The notes under the pieces are model-generated. The model was given only the letters and a program-made list of their open reading frames with translations, was not told where the DNA came from and searched no databases. A DNA stretch of 64,000 nt from Siphonodentalium dalli (taxonomy: Eukaryota; Mollusca; Scaphopoda; Gadilida; Siphonodentaliidae): NCBI GenBank assembly GCA_032622095.1, contig CP136066.1, positions 116,395,319 through 116,459,318 of the forward strand, written 5' to 3'. Below are positions 11,041-21,330 of the stretch, piece after piece (the stretch's first letter is position 1; the number at the start of each line of letters is the position of its first letter). The position numbers were made by a program, and so were the translations under genes.

Positions 11041-12009
11041 AGACAGGCGCCTTCGTTCCGCGCTGTGTCCGCGCTATGATATACGAGTGCTAAGCTAAAA
11101 AAGTGTGCAAATACTTGTTACCATATATAATAGTATTTAATTCACAGAGATGATATTATTTCAGATTAAAGTCTGAGTGTGGTAGTATAATCACATTGAG
11201 CTTTTAACAATTTATACGATTCTATTCGTGGGTTTCATTCTACACATGTTTATGCTAAAGGAAGGATGCAGAATACTGCTTCAAAATATCACAAGTTGTA
11301 TTTGGTTGTTCATTTGGGGAAATAAAACTATGTGCTATATAACAACAATAGTCGGTTGATGGCATACTATAATGCATGCAATATGTTAGAGATGGGGTTT
11401 CAACTAACATGGACGATTTAGCCATCAAATTTCGTCAGCAGGATTTACTTTGCAGAACATTCCATTAGAAGCTTAACCTATGCGCGTGGTATCGAAAACC
11501 ATTTTTGAGTAACCGTTGTACGAGTTCATTCCGAGCTTCAACCCTCGAGTTGATTATGTCGGGTTTTCGTCGGTGACCAACTTTTACGCGTAACGTTGGG
11601 CATGTGAATATCGAGGAGGATATTTTTGCTGTACAATATGGGTGGAAGTTTTTATTCGGACGAACAGGCGACTGTGTAGAGTTCAATAGAACAAGAAAAT
11701 ATGCTCGAGTCGGAGGAATATTTTTCATTTATCAGCCCATATATACAAACAAATTTGATTAAACACAATCCCAACTGAAGGTGACGCTATTCTCCTTGAA
11801 TTTACGAACTTCATCTTGAAGCTTAAATACAGCTCAACAAGACTAAACTACAATACTAATTGTATACTGTTATCGCTTACAAATATATGAACTGAAATAA
11901 TGTGATGCATTCAGATGCTTTGAGAAATGACATTCTTCAATGTCTTCAAAGTTCAAACTAAAATCAAGAATAAAATCTGACTGAGACTATACTGCAGACT
12001 CTAGTGCAC
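11041..12009. other. Unassigned DNA with one minus-strand open frame
   Basis: An 87-codon open frame lies at 11,465-11,728 (-), rich in Arg, Pro and Ser, in a locally GC-richer patch. It could be an exon or element fragment. I recognise no domain and call no gene. Confidence 0.35.
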
Positions 12010-12452
12010 AATATACATACAAATGGTTGAGTTATAATAATGCAAAATGTGTTTACGGATGGAACCAAGTCGGTAGCTCTGGTATGCATCGACAGGCAAA
12101 ACCTGTGATATGCAGTAATATCTGCACACATCATTCCCGTATCATTCAGGTCTATCACCATACCAAACCACTTCAAAATTCGACAACCGACACTTCAACT
12201 TATATGTCAAAAACTTTGTACGGATTAAATTTCATAAACAGGGCCCATGGATAACTCTGGTAGGCATTGGTACTCACAATCCGTGATATTATGCATATTC
12301 GTTCCCCATTTCTGGTCCGTCACATGTCATAGGGCATCAAAATATGACAACCGACTCTTGAGTTATGATGCAAAATGTTTGTACGGACGGACACACGGAC
12401 GGCTCGAGACGTCAACTATATACCCGCCGACTAATATCGGGGGTATAATAAC
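12010..12452 (+). mobile_element. H3-like hairpin element, 3' part
   Basis: Two to three degenerate repeats containing a TTATAATGCAAAATGT / TTTACGGAT motif lead to ACGGACGGACACACGGACGG. A terminal hairpin follows, TATACCC... pairing with ...GGGGGTATAA, ending at about 12,452. The order (repeats, GGACGGAC tract, GGGGGTATA hairpin) mirrors the copy at 60,963-61,715, which runs the other way round. Confidence 0.5.
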
Positions 12453-13029
12453 CATATATCTATGTGTATACCTAACCAACACAATTCCCCTACTCACACA
12501 CCCTGGTGAATAAGACTAAAGAGTTCTTTGATCATGCACAAATAATTGTAGAACCCCTGACCTGTTTACTACTATTTACACTGGCCAGTGTTCTCTGTCA
12601 GACTAAACACGCTCGATATATTAAGGCTATAATGCGGTCTATGGCAATTTGTGACATACAGTGTACCTATATACACATTGCTTTATTATTGTTGTTAGAT
12701 ACTGGAAACACCAGGAAACACAGTTTATTTTTCGTTTTTCTGACCTGTGCTTTACCGATTAAGGATGTTATTGCTTGAGTCTTAATTTTACACACTTTGC
12801 ACCAAAAAAGGATAGTGGAATGGGATTGAAAGGCAGTTAACACAGTTATTGAAGAACGGCTAAAAAACTCTGAAATTTTTATAAAAGCATGAAAAAGGGG
12901 GTGGGTCCCTAACATTTGGAGGAACAAATTTGCACAAATGGGGTGGTGGGTCCCTTGGGGTCGGAAAAATACTTTTTGGGCCCTATATATGTGCAATTGT
13001 TTTCCAGACCCCCCCCCCCCCCCCCACTG
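12453..13029. other. Unassigned DNA ending in a 17-base C run
   Basis: No family recognised. A 90-codon open frame (12,506-12,778, +) has no assignable domain. The segment ends in a C homopolymer at 13,009-13,025. Confidence 0.4.
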
Positions 13030-13202
13030 CCGACGAGCGTAACACTTTTTTGGGCATTTTAGAGAGAAGAATCAAAATATTAAAGAACAAAGAAACCGGC
13101 ACCATTCACCAGCGCCGGAAAAATGATGCATGGAAAGAAATTTATTTGGAAATAGCAGGGAAATATCCAAACAGAACCAAAACACAAACAAAATTCTTCT
13201 GA
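13030..13202 (+). pseudogene. Myb/SANT-like DNA-binding domain fragment
   Basis: The translated stretch from about DERNTFLGILERRIKILKN to AGKYPNRTKTQTKFF has the pattern of the Myb/SANT-like domain found beside PIF/Harbinger and related transposases: an early hydrophobic helix, an NKETG turn, RRKNDAWKEI, then NRTKTQ. It breaks off at a stop at about 13,200, just where a conserved Lys/Trp helix end should follow, and the upstream part runs into the poly-C tract. This is probably a transposon-associated remnant. The assignment is by eye and moderate at best. Confidence 0.4.
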
Positions 13203-14384
13203 GACGTTATATTCTTGGCTCTTCATTTTCACACTGTTCTAATTAAAAAAAAACTCATTAATATCATTGAAACTCATTCTGCATGAAACTCAAGCATGAG
13301 TCTCCACACAATTATACCCAAAAATCATACCGCTATACATGCCGATTGTGGCCGGTGAGTGTTCGTGAATTAGTCGTAAGACGGCGTCAATTGACAGGTG
13401 ACAAATCTGATAGATTGGATCAATCACACCATCGACAGCGTGTGTCGTTTGCGCTAAAGCAAAGATACCTTTGCGTTCAGCCGCTACCATATAAACTACC
13501 TGGTTTATAAAATAGTCTCGCTTGGTGAATAGCACCCCTGTAGTTCCACCTTTAGCGATGCTACCGGAATTTGTCTGTAAATACCATGCAATTATCTAGC
13601 AAGAATAACTCATACAGGTATTTGAAGGCAAAATCCAGTATAACCGTTACCAGTGCAACTACATACATATTACTTCTCATGTCTTTCGCTTGGTAAATAT
13701 TCATGTTATGTGCATCTTTCCGTTCATATTCTGGCACCATGTGGTTTTCTATGACGAAATGCCCGCAAAAACATACCGTGCAAAATTGCCAGCGTATGAA
13801 CGTACCTTAACTCTTATTACCGTCACGAAGTAGGTGGACACTGGTGTACAGATCTGTATAGACTCATGGTCGAATGGAGAAATATATTCTTGGATATTTG
13901 TTGTTGTACCTTACTCAATCGTACCAATAGAATCACGTATATGCTGAAATTGTAAAGTTAACGGCACCGGTGTATAATACGTTTTTGAAAATATTATAAA
14001 TCGTATCCATAGGGTCAGGACAGGCTGAAATTGTAAACTTAAAGTCACCGGTGTAATAATATGTTGTTGAAAATATAAATACTCTGATAGCCTGAAAATA
14101 ATATATCACATATCGGGAACCCCTGGTTTAGTGAAGTGCATTGTGGGAAGTTTAATTGTGATTCTCCTCCATCTTTATTTTCTGGAATTATCACCAAGAT
14201 TTCTCCACTCCATTCTCTTAAAATCTACCCTGATCGGTCAAATTCTTTTGATAATTCTATCTAAATACATCTTAGCTACTATTCGGATCTGCTGTCCCGG
14301 TCTAAAAATGGATAGTTTGACCAAAACGACTATTGACAAAACTTTGTTTACAAATTGAGCGCACTCGTCGATGACCCGTCCACG
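13203..14384. other. Unassigned DNA with an 80-bp direct repeat
   Basis: Mostly featureless. Around 13,941-14,085 a segment (GCTGAAATTGTAAA ... CACCGGTGT ... TTGAAAATAT) occurs twice, about 82 bp apart. Short open frames show no domain. Confidence 0.4.
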
Positions 14385-14745
14385 CTGAAAATTTATTATC
14401 GAAAACAAATTCAATTTCTTCCATCTAAAACATAATTACGCGCTGAACTCTGTCATTTTAAGAATATAGTATTATTACACACATATACACCAAGTTTCAG
14501 CTCAAAATTTTGAAAAATGACAGTTTTATAGACATAAATCGATTTTAATGGGAAATCCTTTGTTAAATTTTATCATCGAAAAAAAAATCATTTCTTCGAT
14601 CCGTACCCTGTCATTTTAGGAATATATAAGTATCCCAAACACAGACACCAAGTCTGAGCTTAAATTTTTGAAAAATAAGAGATTTATCGACATAAATGGA
14701 TTTGTATATGGCAGATGCCATGTTAAATAAATTTTATGGCCCTGC
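14385..14745 (+). repeat. Tandem repeat, about 158-bp unit, two copies
   Basis: Two degenerate units share TGTCATTTTARGAATATA (14,451 and 14,609), followed by an ACACCAAGT... TTTTGAAAAAT block and GACATAAAT. Confidence 0.6.
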
Positions 14746-14780
14746 AAATGTTTTCTGAGCTGTTCGATATTGGGCAGTAC

Positions 14781-15072
14781 CCCTAGGTATCATATTTCGT
14801 CGAAATCCATCCGTTTTACCCGATTTGACCTTGAATGACCATTTTGAAGGTCAATGTCAGATCGGGGTCACAATTTGACCCGTCCAAAACACTCCCCGGA
14901 CAAAAGTAGCCCTAGGTATAAAATTTCGTCGAAATCCATCCGTTTTACCTGATTTGACCTTTGATTGACCATATTCAAGGTCAAGGTCTCGCCGGGGTCA
15001 CGATTTGACCGGTCCAAAACACTCCCCGGACACAAGTATCCCTAAGTATCAAATTTCGTCGAAATCCATCTT
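14781..15072 (+). repeat. Tandem repeat, 130-bp unit, 2.3 copies
   Basis: Units start at 14,781, 14,910 and 15,040 with CCCTARGTAT, then ATTTCGTCGAAATCCATC. Each holds TTTGACC half-sites and an ACTCCCCGGACA block. Confidence 0.75.
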
Positions 15073-15183
15073 TGATTACCACACGATCGCATGCTTTCCA
15101 CTACAGCTTTTAAAGCGACCCATTTTTACTTTTACATCGACCTAATTACTAGCCTAGTACCCAGGCCAACAAAAAAGAACAGA

Positions 15184-15398
15184 ATCTTTTGGGATATGCA
15201 TTGACTGAAGCGCGTGATGAAATTGCAAAGGAAAGTAATGACGGCGATTCCAAATGTGAAAGCGAAGAGAACCCAACACATGACTCTCCTGTGGGGTATG
15301 TAATGACTGAGGCGCGTGTTGAAATTTCAAAGGAAAGTAATGTACGTGACTCTATCGGTACGATTGAGTCAGGTACGAGACTACCTAATTACCCATAA
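15184..15398 (+). CDS. Short frame with two 34-residue repeats, function unknown
   Basis: An open frame from about 15,184 contains two in-frame copies, 102 bp (34 codons) apart, of the pattern Y-x-x-TEAR-x-EI-x-KESN-x-x-DS. The copies differ mostly at first and third codon positions and keep the frame, which hints that the repeat was or is translated. The frame stops at 15,398. No start, promoter or splice context can be defined and no family is recognised. It could equally be a tandem repeat that is open by chance. Confidence 0.25.
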
Positions 15399-15589
15399 TC
15401 AAATCCCCCATTGGACAAGAACATATTACGCCGGTGGCGGAAATTGTCGACGGACGTACTTATGTTTGGAAACCACTGGCGATGGATACCAACCTATGGC
15501 AAATTGGCAATATCTCAACTTGAATGTTCATGTTCAGCATGCAGCTTAAGCTAAAACGCATTCTGAAATAGCGTCTTACATATAAAATT

Positions 15590-16033
15590 ATGCAGCTTCT
15601 CATGTCTCAGCCACAAATAATGATAATCCTATTTATTCGAACAACGTATAGGGCAATAATTGGTCTGTACCATTCGAGAGCACTCAGGGGCACCAGTGAG
15701 AGGAATTTGGATGTTTTATCGTCTTTGGCAATTCTGACATATATACTTTTGTTGAAAAAATTTGTTCCTGAACAAATGGCTATCTTGATCCTACTTAGAT
15801 TCTATGTGATCGAACACGGAAGTTTTATTCCAACTTGTCTTGTAAACAGGTGCTGTGGAGATATATACTTTCACTTTGACAGGGAAAAGACTTTACAATC
15901 AGCAATTAGAACAATATTGGACATAAGAAAAATCTCTAGATATAGGCAAAAATATGGCAATACTGTTTGTAAAAAAGCAAGTGTTTTGGTCACAATGCTA
16001 ATTCAAGAATCTATAGCCAATTTACTGAGGTGA
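15590..16033 (+). CDS. 147-codon open frame, unknown
   Basis: The longest open frame between 9 and 16 kb. The N-terminal two-thirds is rich in Ile/Leu/Phe with scattered Arg, and the C-terminal third has several Lys/Arg-rich segments and three cysteines. There are no recognised motifs and no clear signal peptide. Codon use is AT-biased like the surroundings. It may be spurious or a decayed element. Confidence 0.2.
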   Translation: MQLLMSQPQIMIILFIRTTYRAIIGLYHSRALRGTSERNLDVLSSLAILTYILLLKKFVPEQMAILILLRFYVIEHGSFIPTCLVNRCCGDIYFHFDREKTLQSAIRTILDIRKISRYRQKYGNTVCKKASVLVTMLIQESIANLLR

Positions 16034-16628
16034 AAATACAGTCGTTTTCATGTCACTCCAAAAGTTCATAGATTGAACCAAACGATTTAACTGAGTTCCA
16101 TCACTAACATATATACATATCTCATCCAAAGAGTAGTGAAAATAAATAAGAGCGCTCTCACAGTTAAATTATGTAATCCGGGGGGGGGGGGGGGTCGGAC
16201 CTGCGGCGATCAGCCACGGATATGCTCGCGGGTGTCTGTGGAACGGACAATTCATCACTCGAGACCAAAATATATCATGAAGAAATTTTATATCGCGGAA
16301 ATGGCCACGAATAAGCCTATAGGCTTACTGCCAGATCCCTTTATCTCATATGAATGTTTGTGTATGTTATATATGTATTTATGTGCCTTTTGAGAAATAA
16401 AATATTGTTTACACTAACAACGTATTCGGAAACACACATGAATAGTACAACCACCGGCCCCTGACACAAATTGGTCATAATACTAAAAGTACATATATAT
16501 ATTTATTACATATCTATCAACGCCAGTATAACAACAGGCTAAAGAGTTTAGATTAATGTAATGACAATAATTATCTTATAGCTATCGACAAATGTTACAA
16601 TATGACTTTTCGTAGAACAGGATTATTT
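16034..16628. other. Non-coding DNA, includes 15-base G run
   Basis: A G homopolymer lies at 16,180-16,194. The rest is AT-rich. Part of 16,400-16,628 may be the 3' portion of the LTR of the neighbouring minus-strand retrotransposon, but the LTR end cannot be fixed. Confidence 0.4.
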
Positions 16629-16732
16629 CCAAGAGAAAAGTTGGTTTTTCTCATCGGGAACTTCATTGAACCATGTGGTTCCTTTCAGTCTACTCTGTTC
16701 GTAACTAATCGCAAACACACATAGTGGCGCAA
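16629..16732 (-). repeat. 3' LTR (conserved portion)
   Basis: Shares GTGGTTCCTTTCAGTCTACT and flanking sequence with the copies at 18,517-18,693. It differs from their 74-bp arms at two positions (near 16,663 and 16,712). The LTR probably extends further to lower coordinates. Confidence 0.75.
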
Positions 16733-16749
16733 CTCCTTTCTTCTTTTCC
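16733..16749 (-). promoter_or_regulatory. Polypurine tract
   Basis: On the minus strand this reads GGAAAAGAAGAAAGGAG, immediately before the LTR start TTGCGCC. The position and composition fit the plus-strand primer of reverse transcription. Confidence 0.75.
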
Positions 16750-16778
16750 ATTATGGCACAAAAATCAAATAACTATTG

Positions 16779-18518
16779 CTACTTACAAACAATGATAGCG
16801 ATATTAATTGTAAGGCTACTGCCGCACTGCGATAAATCAGTCTCGTAATCTGACAGAAAGGATGGAGGCCTTCTGGATCTTGTCGATCGACGTGGTTGCT
16901 GATCAGGAGGTTGTGTGTCTGTCACGACTGAGGTGTCTGGCATAATAGGAATTTCGTCAAAACTACCATTACCCACAATGTCAGATGGTATGTCTGGTAG
17001 AGCCGGTGGTGGTTCAATATATATAGACTCGGAAGTTTGTAAAAAGTCATCATCATCAGAGTTATCTGGACTAACTTCTCGTTCACGTGTCAACAATGTT
17101 GGGTCAGTGGGAACGTGATAGCACTCGGATCTTTTAAATCGGTATGAGAAAGCACGGAGCTGTGCTCCAACGAACTTCCGTAGTGTTAACCAGTCATTTT
17201 CCACAACAACAACGAGGTACCGATCACGCCGAGAATGCTTCTCTCTATCAGAGAATATGTACACAATATCACCAACCGATATATCAGCCGCGGACTGCCT
17301 CTTCTTAGATGGTACTTTGGACACTTCGCTATATTGATGGTTCTGTAAGCGTCTATTGTGTTGAGATAGAATTAAGTCTCGGTCGGTCACTGGAAGCTGC
17401 TCACTAGTGAATTGGTCTCTTTGGTACAACATTTCACGGGCTGACATTCCACTGGAACGAATTCTTGTATTTAGTCTGGCGACAATCATACTAAGTTTAG
17501 TGTCAGTCAGTGTTTCAAACCGGTCTTCCTGTCGAATTATCTCATTTTCAAGCTCTTGAACTGCTTTTTCTGCAACAGGGTTTTTATTTACATTTTTAAT
17601 TCTGCCCATTTCGATAAAAATATTATTTTTCTTCAAAATAAGATCATCGTAGAGAGACTTGAAGGCTGGAGCCGAATCAGTTCGAATAACTGCCGGTGGT
17701 CCATCAAGTGGTGCAATTTGGATACACGAGCGAATGAGTGCGTCCCGAAGTGTAGATGCCTGTTCGTTGTCAACAAGGCATGCGATGGTATACGAAGTAA
17801 CAGTTTCACGCAATATAAGAATGAACTGACGATTTCGTCTGCAAACATCTGCTGCAAAAGAGATACCAATCATTTCTGGTGGATCACTCGTTGACTGATC
17901 TTTGATGACCTTGGGTAGCGGCCGAAGAGAAGCACACGTGTGGCATCCCATTGCTACAGTATCAATCGTTTTGTCCATATCTAATGCATAGAAATAACGA
18001 CGGCAAACTGACTTCAGTTGGTGTGACGTTGGGTGATCCAACTTCAAATGCAAAGCTGTTACTAGTCCGCCGATGACATCGCGAGGGACAACAATACACT
18101 CCTTATCGGTGGATAGAGGTTCTTGACGTTTAACGACGAGCAAACCGTCTTTTGCGATAGAAACGATATTTAGATACCTCTTTACATCGCGAACGTTTGT
18201 AGTTTTCTTTGATGGCCTAGTCCCCTGGTTGAGATGACCATGTGTGCGACGTAGATCTGGGCACTCTGATTGAGTTTGTAGCCACGCTGATCTGCTAGTG
18301 AATGGGAGTCGAACTTTTTCCGAAACGATGTCCTGTACGGATATGTTGCGCACAACAGAATCTTCAGTTTCCGCAACGAACACACAGATGCGACATTCAG
18401 AATGAGTGCACTCTTCAGCATTTCTACTCGAGAAATCTGACACTAAATTTGCACCTCCCTTTATGTGACGAACAGATACTTGGTATCGACTGACAACCGT
18501 TAGGAATGTAGATACACG
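16779..18518 (-). CDS. Pol polyprotein fragment: RNase H end plus integrase
   Basis: A continuous frame of about 580 codons, open at the 5' end where the pol gene is cut by the inverted LTR. It begins WRVSTFLTVVSRY and HIKGGANLVSDFSSRN, the C-terminus of a retroelement RNase H. The integrase follows: a zinc-binding domain (LHLKLDHPTSH ... CHTC), then the DDE core with Asp in FAADV, Asp in IRTDSAPAF and Glu in NPVAEKAVQELE. A C-terminal domain with VGDIVYIFSD and a basic RDRYLVVV block comes next, ending in an acidic/Pro/Ser-rich tail with RRSTRSRRPP. NPVAEKAVQELENE is characteristic of one animal Ty3/Gypsy-type lineage. No stop or frameshift interrupts it, which is unusual for such a wreck. 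The conventional GTG/ATG start is irrelevant because the 5' part is missing. Confidence 0.85.
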   Translation of the reverse strand, partial: RVSTFLTVVSRYQVSVRHIKGGANLVSDFSSRNAEECTHSECRICVFVAETEDSVVRNISVQDIVSEKVRLPFTSRSAWLQTQSECPDLRRTHGHLNQGTRPSKKTTNVRDVKRYLNIVSIAKDGLLVVKRQEPLSTDKECIVVPRDVIGGLVTALHLKLDHPTSHQLKSVCRRYFYALDMDKTIDTVAMGCHTCASLRPLPKVIKDQSTSDPPEMIGISFAADVCRRNRQFILILRETVTSYTIACLVDNEQASTLRDALIRSCIQIAPLDGPPAVIRTDSAPAFKSLYDDLILKKNNIFIEMGRIKNVNKNPVAEKAVQELENEIIRQEDRFETLTDTKLSMIVARLNTRIRSSGMSAREMLYQRDQFTSEQLPVTDRDLILSQHNRRLQNHQYSEVSKVPSKKRQSAADISVGDIVYIFSDREKHSRRDRYLVVVVENDWLTLRKFVGAQLRAFSYRFKRSECYHVPTDPTLLTREREVSPDNSDDDDFLQTSESIYIEPPPALPDIPSDIVGNGSFDEIPIMPDTSVVTDTQPPDQQPRRSTRSRRPPSFLSDYETDLSQCGSSLTINIAIIVCK

Positions 18519-18690
18519 CCACTATGTGTGTTTACGATTAGTTACGAACAGAGTAGACTGAAAGGAACCACATGGTTCAATAAAGTTCCCGATGAGAAAA
18601 ACCAACTTTTCTCTTGGGGAACTTTATTGAACCATGTGGTTCCTTTCAGTCTACTCTGTTCGTAACTAATCGTAAACACACATAGTGGCG
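18517..18690. repeat. Perfect 74-bp inverted LTR palindrome
   Basis: Arms 18,517-18,590 and 18,617-18,690 are exact reverse complements over 74 bp, separated by 26 bp that also belong to the LTR. The left arm is fused directly to truncated pol. This is not the normal LTR arrangement. Confidence 0.9.
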
Positions 18691-18693
18691 CAA

Positions 18694-18880
18694 CGTAATT
18701 CGCATGATCGCACGAGTTTCCAGGCGTGTGATAAATTGATTATTCTCAGAATCGCACTAGTGCAATCTGTCGACGGAACTCTTTCATTCAGTGTTAAAAC
18801 TCAATTAAATTCACATTTTCTGTACCGGAGATGTATGATTGTGAGTCAACTTACTATTATACGAAGATATGTAATAAAAA
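18694..18880. other. Short non-coding spacer
   Basis: Nothing recognised. Confidence 0.4.
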
Positions 18881-19005
18881 TAGAACCGCTTGAGTGTCTG
18901 GATTTTGACGAATTATCGCACTCGATTTGTTGGTGGAACGCGATACCTCCCCGCACTCGATGTATCGCTTTCGTCAAAATCCAGACACTCATGCGGTTTT
19001 ATCTA
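18881..19005. mobile_element. Small fold-back MITE, about 125 bp
   Basis: A 22-bp perfect inverted repeat (18,891-18,912 and 18,970-18,991, starting TGAGTGTCTGGATTTTGAC) lies inside longer imperfect arms beginning TAGA / TAGATAAAACCGC. The loop is GC-richer than the flanks. Too small to encode a protein. Confidence 0.65.
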
Positions 19006-19587
19006 TAAGACACAGGGGTCCGGGATTTTTTTTTATATATATATATTATTTTTAGGGTCACATTCCCCATTTTAAAGAAATAACACCAAGCTTCGTGAAA
19101 ATGGCTTCAAAATCACTATTTTTCAAAATACCAAATGTGTTGACAGGACTGCCCCTTCCTTAAATATTATAATAGTCTTCAAAACTAACATCCATACCTA
19201 ATTACCCATAATTCAATCGCCCATTGGACCAGGCGTTATTCAATTTTCGAAAACATATTACACCGGTGGCGTAAATAACGAACACAAAGTAAATGGCTAC
19301 TAGTAAAACGGCAAATAATGTTCATCTTTCGCTCCCATTCGTCGCGTTTCTGTGATCGCATATTATATAGATATGATCGCATATTATATAGACATGATCG
19401 CATAGTATATATATCAAATTATGGAGGCACGGACTTAGCATTTGTGTTCATTGCTTTAAATGTGCTTATTGCAGTGCATGGTGAGCCTCATTTTGTTTAT
19501 CGAAATGGCCATGTATCGATCAAAATGGCACATTGAGATTTTGCTCAACTCAAATCAAGCTTAAGTTGAAAATCGGTCTCGATTTTC
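19006..19587. other. Non-coding DNA with a 20-bp tandem repeat
   Basis: Three copies of a 20-bp unit (GATCGCATATTATATAGAYA) lie at 19,353-19,412. Otherwise nothing. Confidence 0.5.
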
Positions 19588-19687
19588 GCCCATGTCGGGG
19601 TTAGAACCCGCGCCAATCTCGTCCATATATAGCCCATGCAAACTGCGATGATCTTAATCACGGTTAACCATCTCGGTTACGGGGACA
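19588..19687 (-). repeat. tRNA-like (Ser type) sequence, probable SINE head
   Basis: The minus strand reads AACCGAGATGGTTAA, a good A box, and later GCGGGTTCTAACCCCG, a good B box with T-arm. A 5-bp stem (GTGAT/ATCGC, one G-U pair) closes a 7-base loop holding AGA, and the variable region is long, as in class II tRNA-Ser. The acceptor arms pair only partly and base 33 is not U, so it is unlikely to be a working tRNA. This looks like a tRNA-derived SINE or pseudogene whose body would extend to lower coordinates. Confidence 0.45.
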
Positions 19688-20429
19688 TCATTAAAGAAGC
19701 CCTTTCATCGAGAGTTGGGAAGCATATCAGTCTGAATATGGGTTCGAATATTGACAGAGAACGGGTCTGTAATCATATTGGAACAGCACAATGAACTTCC
19801 TTTATATGTGACCATACGATTACTGACACTGGCCTATATTGTATTTTGTGTCGCATGTGTGGACCTACATAAGTGTAAGTGGCATATCGAATAACAATAT
19901 ATGCCAAATTATGCAACAAAAAAGACATTGATTGCTTATAATAACGCCTCTGAACATTAATTTCCACATATTATAGAAAGAATTATCTCAAATCTGTTCG
20001 TTGTAGAAATTCACAAATTCCGTTGGTCGAGTATCCAATTCGAACGATTGAACGAAATTGTATTGGCCGAATATGCCTAAGAAGAAAATGCCGCGGTGCT
20101 CAAGTCAAGCTCGAAATGATATGAAAATCACGCGGAGGAACAACTAACAATAACTTATTGTGCACATGTCATTAAAATCACTTTCCGAATTGGAAAATAC
20201 AGGTTAGATACTATATGAATTCACGTTAGTCCGGCTGATACATTGGCAATCTGTAATGTTTAGAGATTTTGAAATTACGCCTTTAAAACATTTATTTGAA
20301 GTTTGCCGATCGGTAATGGGGGTGTTAATCATCTGATTATTACACGTAAAGCGAACAGGGACATGGCGACATGGGATGTGGGGGGGGGGGGGTCTCACCA
20401 GCAACTTTGGTAAACAATTTCAACATTTG
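19688..20429. other. Unassigned DNA, 13-base G run
   Basis: No gene. A G homopolymer lies at 20,380-20,392. Confidence 0.4.
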
Positions 20430-21330
20430 GAAATTTCATACCTGACACAACACTAATTTAGTTGGAAATTTCACACCTATAGAATATAGAATATGTTCTT
20501 GTAGTTTGATTTTCCAACAATTTATGAGAGGGGGGATTTGTTGTATCAGACCAACATTTGCATATTTATCAACATTTTGTCAACATTTTGGACTGAAATG
20601 ACAAACAGTTGGAAATTTTCAACCTTAGGTTGGAAATTTCCAACACAAGGAAAGCTTGTGTCCAGGTCTCTCCCCCGTGGCCCGTCAAAAACTGCTGCTA
20701 ATTAATTTTAAAAGAGAACAATATTTTCCCACATTTGATAAAAAAAAATGTGGACTGAAATGGTCATCAGTTGGAAAATTTCCAACCTTAGTGTCAGGTT
20801 TGGAATTTCCAACACTTCATGGGAAAGCTTGAGGCCAGTCTAGACACTTGGATATTGCGATGTTTTTGTTCAGATTTCAAACTTTTCTCACACCGGGCCG
20901 AGCCATGGTCTGCTCGGTATGTCATGGTCTCTCGTCCGTGGCCGTGTCAACTTGTCTGCAATTATACCACTAAATTTTATGATTAATGCAATTTTCAGGT
21001 AACTGCTAACTAGTTTAAGAAAACCATATTTTACCACATTCTGTCACAAATGTGTACTAAAAAGGTTATTAGTTGGAAATTTTCCAAACTAAGGGGTGTA
21101 TCAGGTTTGAAATATCCAACACTAGGAAAGCTTGAAGCCAGTCTAGATGCTAGGATTTTGCGATTTTTTTGTTCAGATTTCAAAATTTTCTCGCACCGGG
21201 CAGAACCATGGTCGGCTTGGTATGTCCTGGTCTCTCGTCCGTGACCGTGTCAACTTACCACTAAATGTTATGATTAATGCAATTTTCAGGTTCAGATCTC
21301 CAAATGTTCTGATACCGGGTATATAGTATG
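20430..21330 (+). repeat. Degenerate tandem repeat, about 265-300-bp unit, three copies
   Basis: Landmarks GGTCTCTCGTCCGTG-GCCGTGTCAACTT at 20,927 and 21,229, and a diverged form near 20,663, mark the period. Each unit carries the palindrome GTTGGAAATTTCCAAC or close variants, AGGAAAGCTTG and CAGTCTAGA. An older, more diverged array with no coding signal. Confidence 0.65.

Larger units (their letters stand above)
16629..18693 (-). mobile_element. LTR retrotransposon remnant (Ty3/Gypsy-type)
   Basis: Minus-strand LTR element, 5' truncated. In element orientation it holds an LTR start (18,693 downward), a second LTR segment in inverted orientation (18,590 to 18,517), the end of RNase H, a full integrase, a polypurine tract (16,749-16,733) and the 3' LTR (from 16,732 downward; at least 104 bp are shared with the upstream copies). 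Gag, protease and reverse transcriptase are missing. LTR copies begin TTGCGCCACTATGTG. I found no convincing target-site duplication, so the outer limit at low coordinates is uncertain. Confidence 0.8.

Noticed and set aside
16915-17118. Plus-strand frames opposite the integrase
   Set aside because: Antisense shadows of the integrase coding frame.
19588-19687. Functional tRNA gene
   Set aside because: Acceptor stem pairs poorly and the anticodon loop lacks U33.
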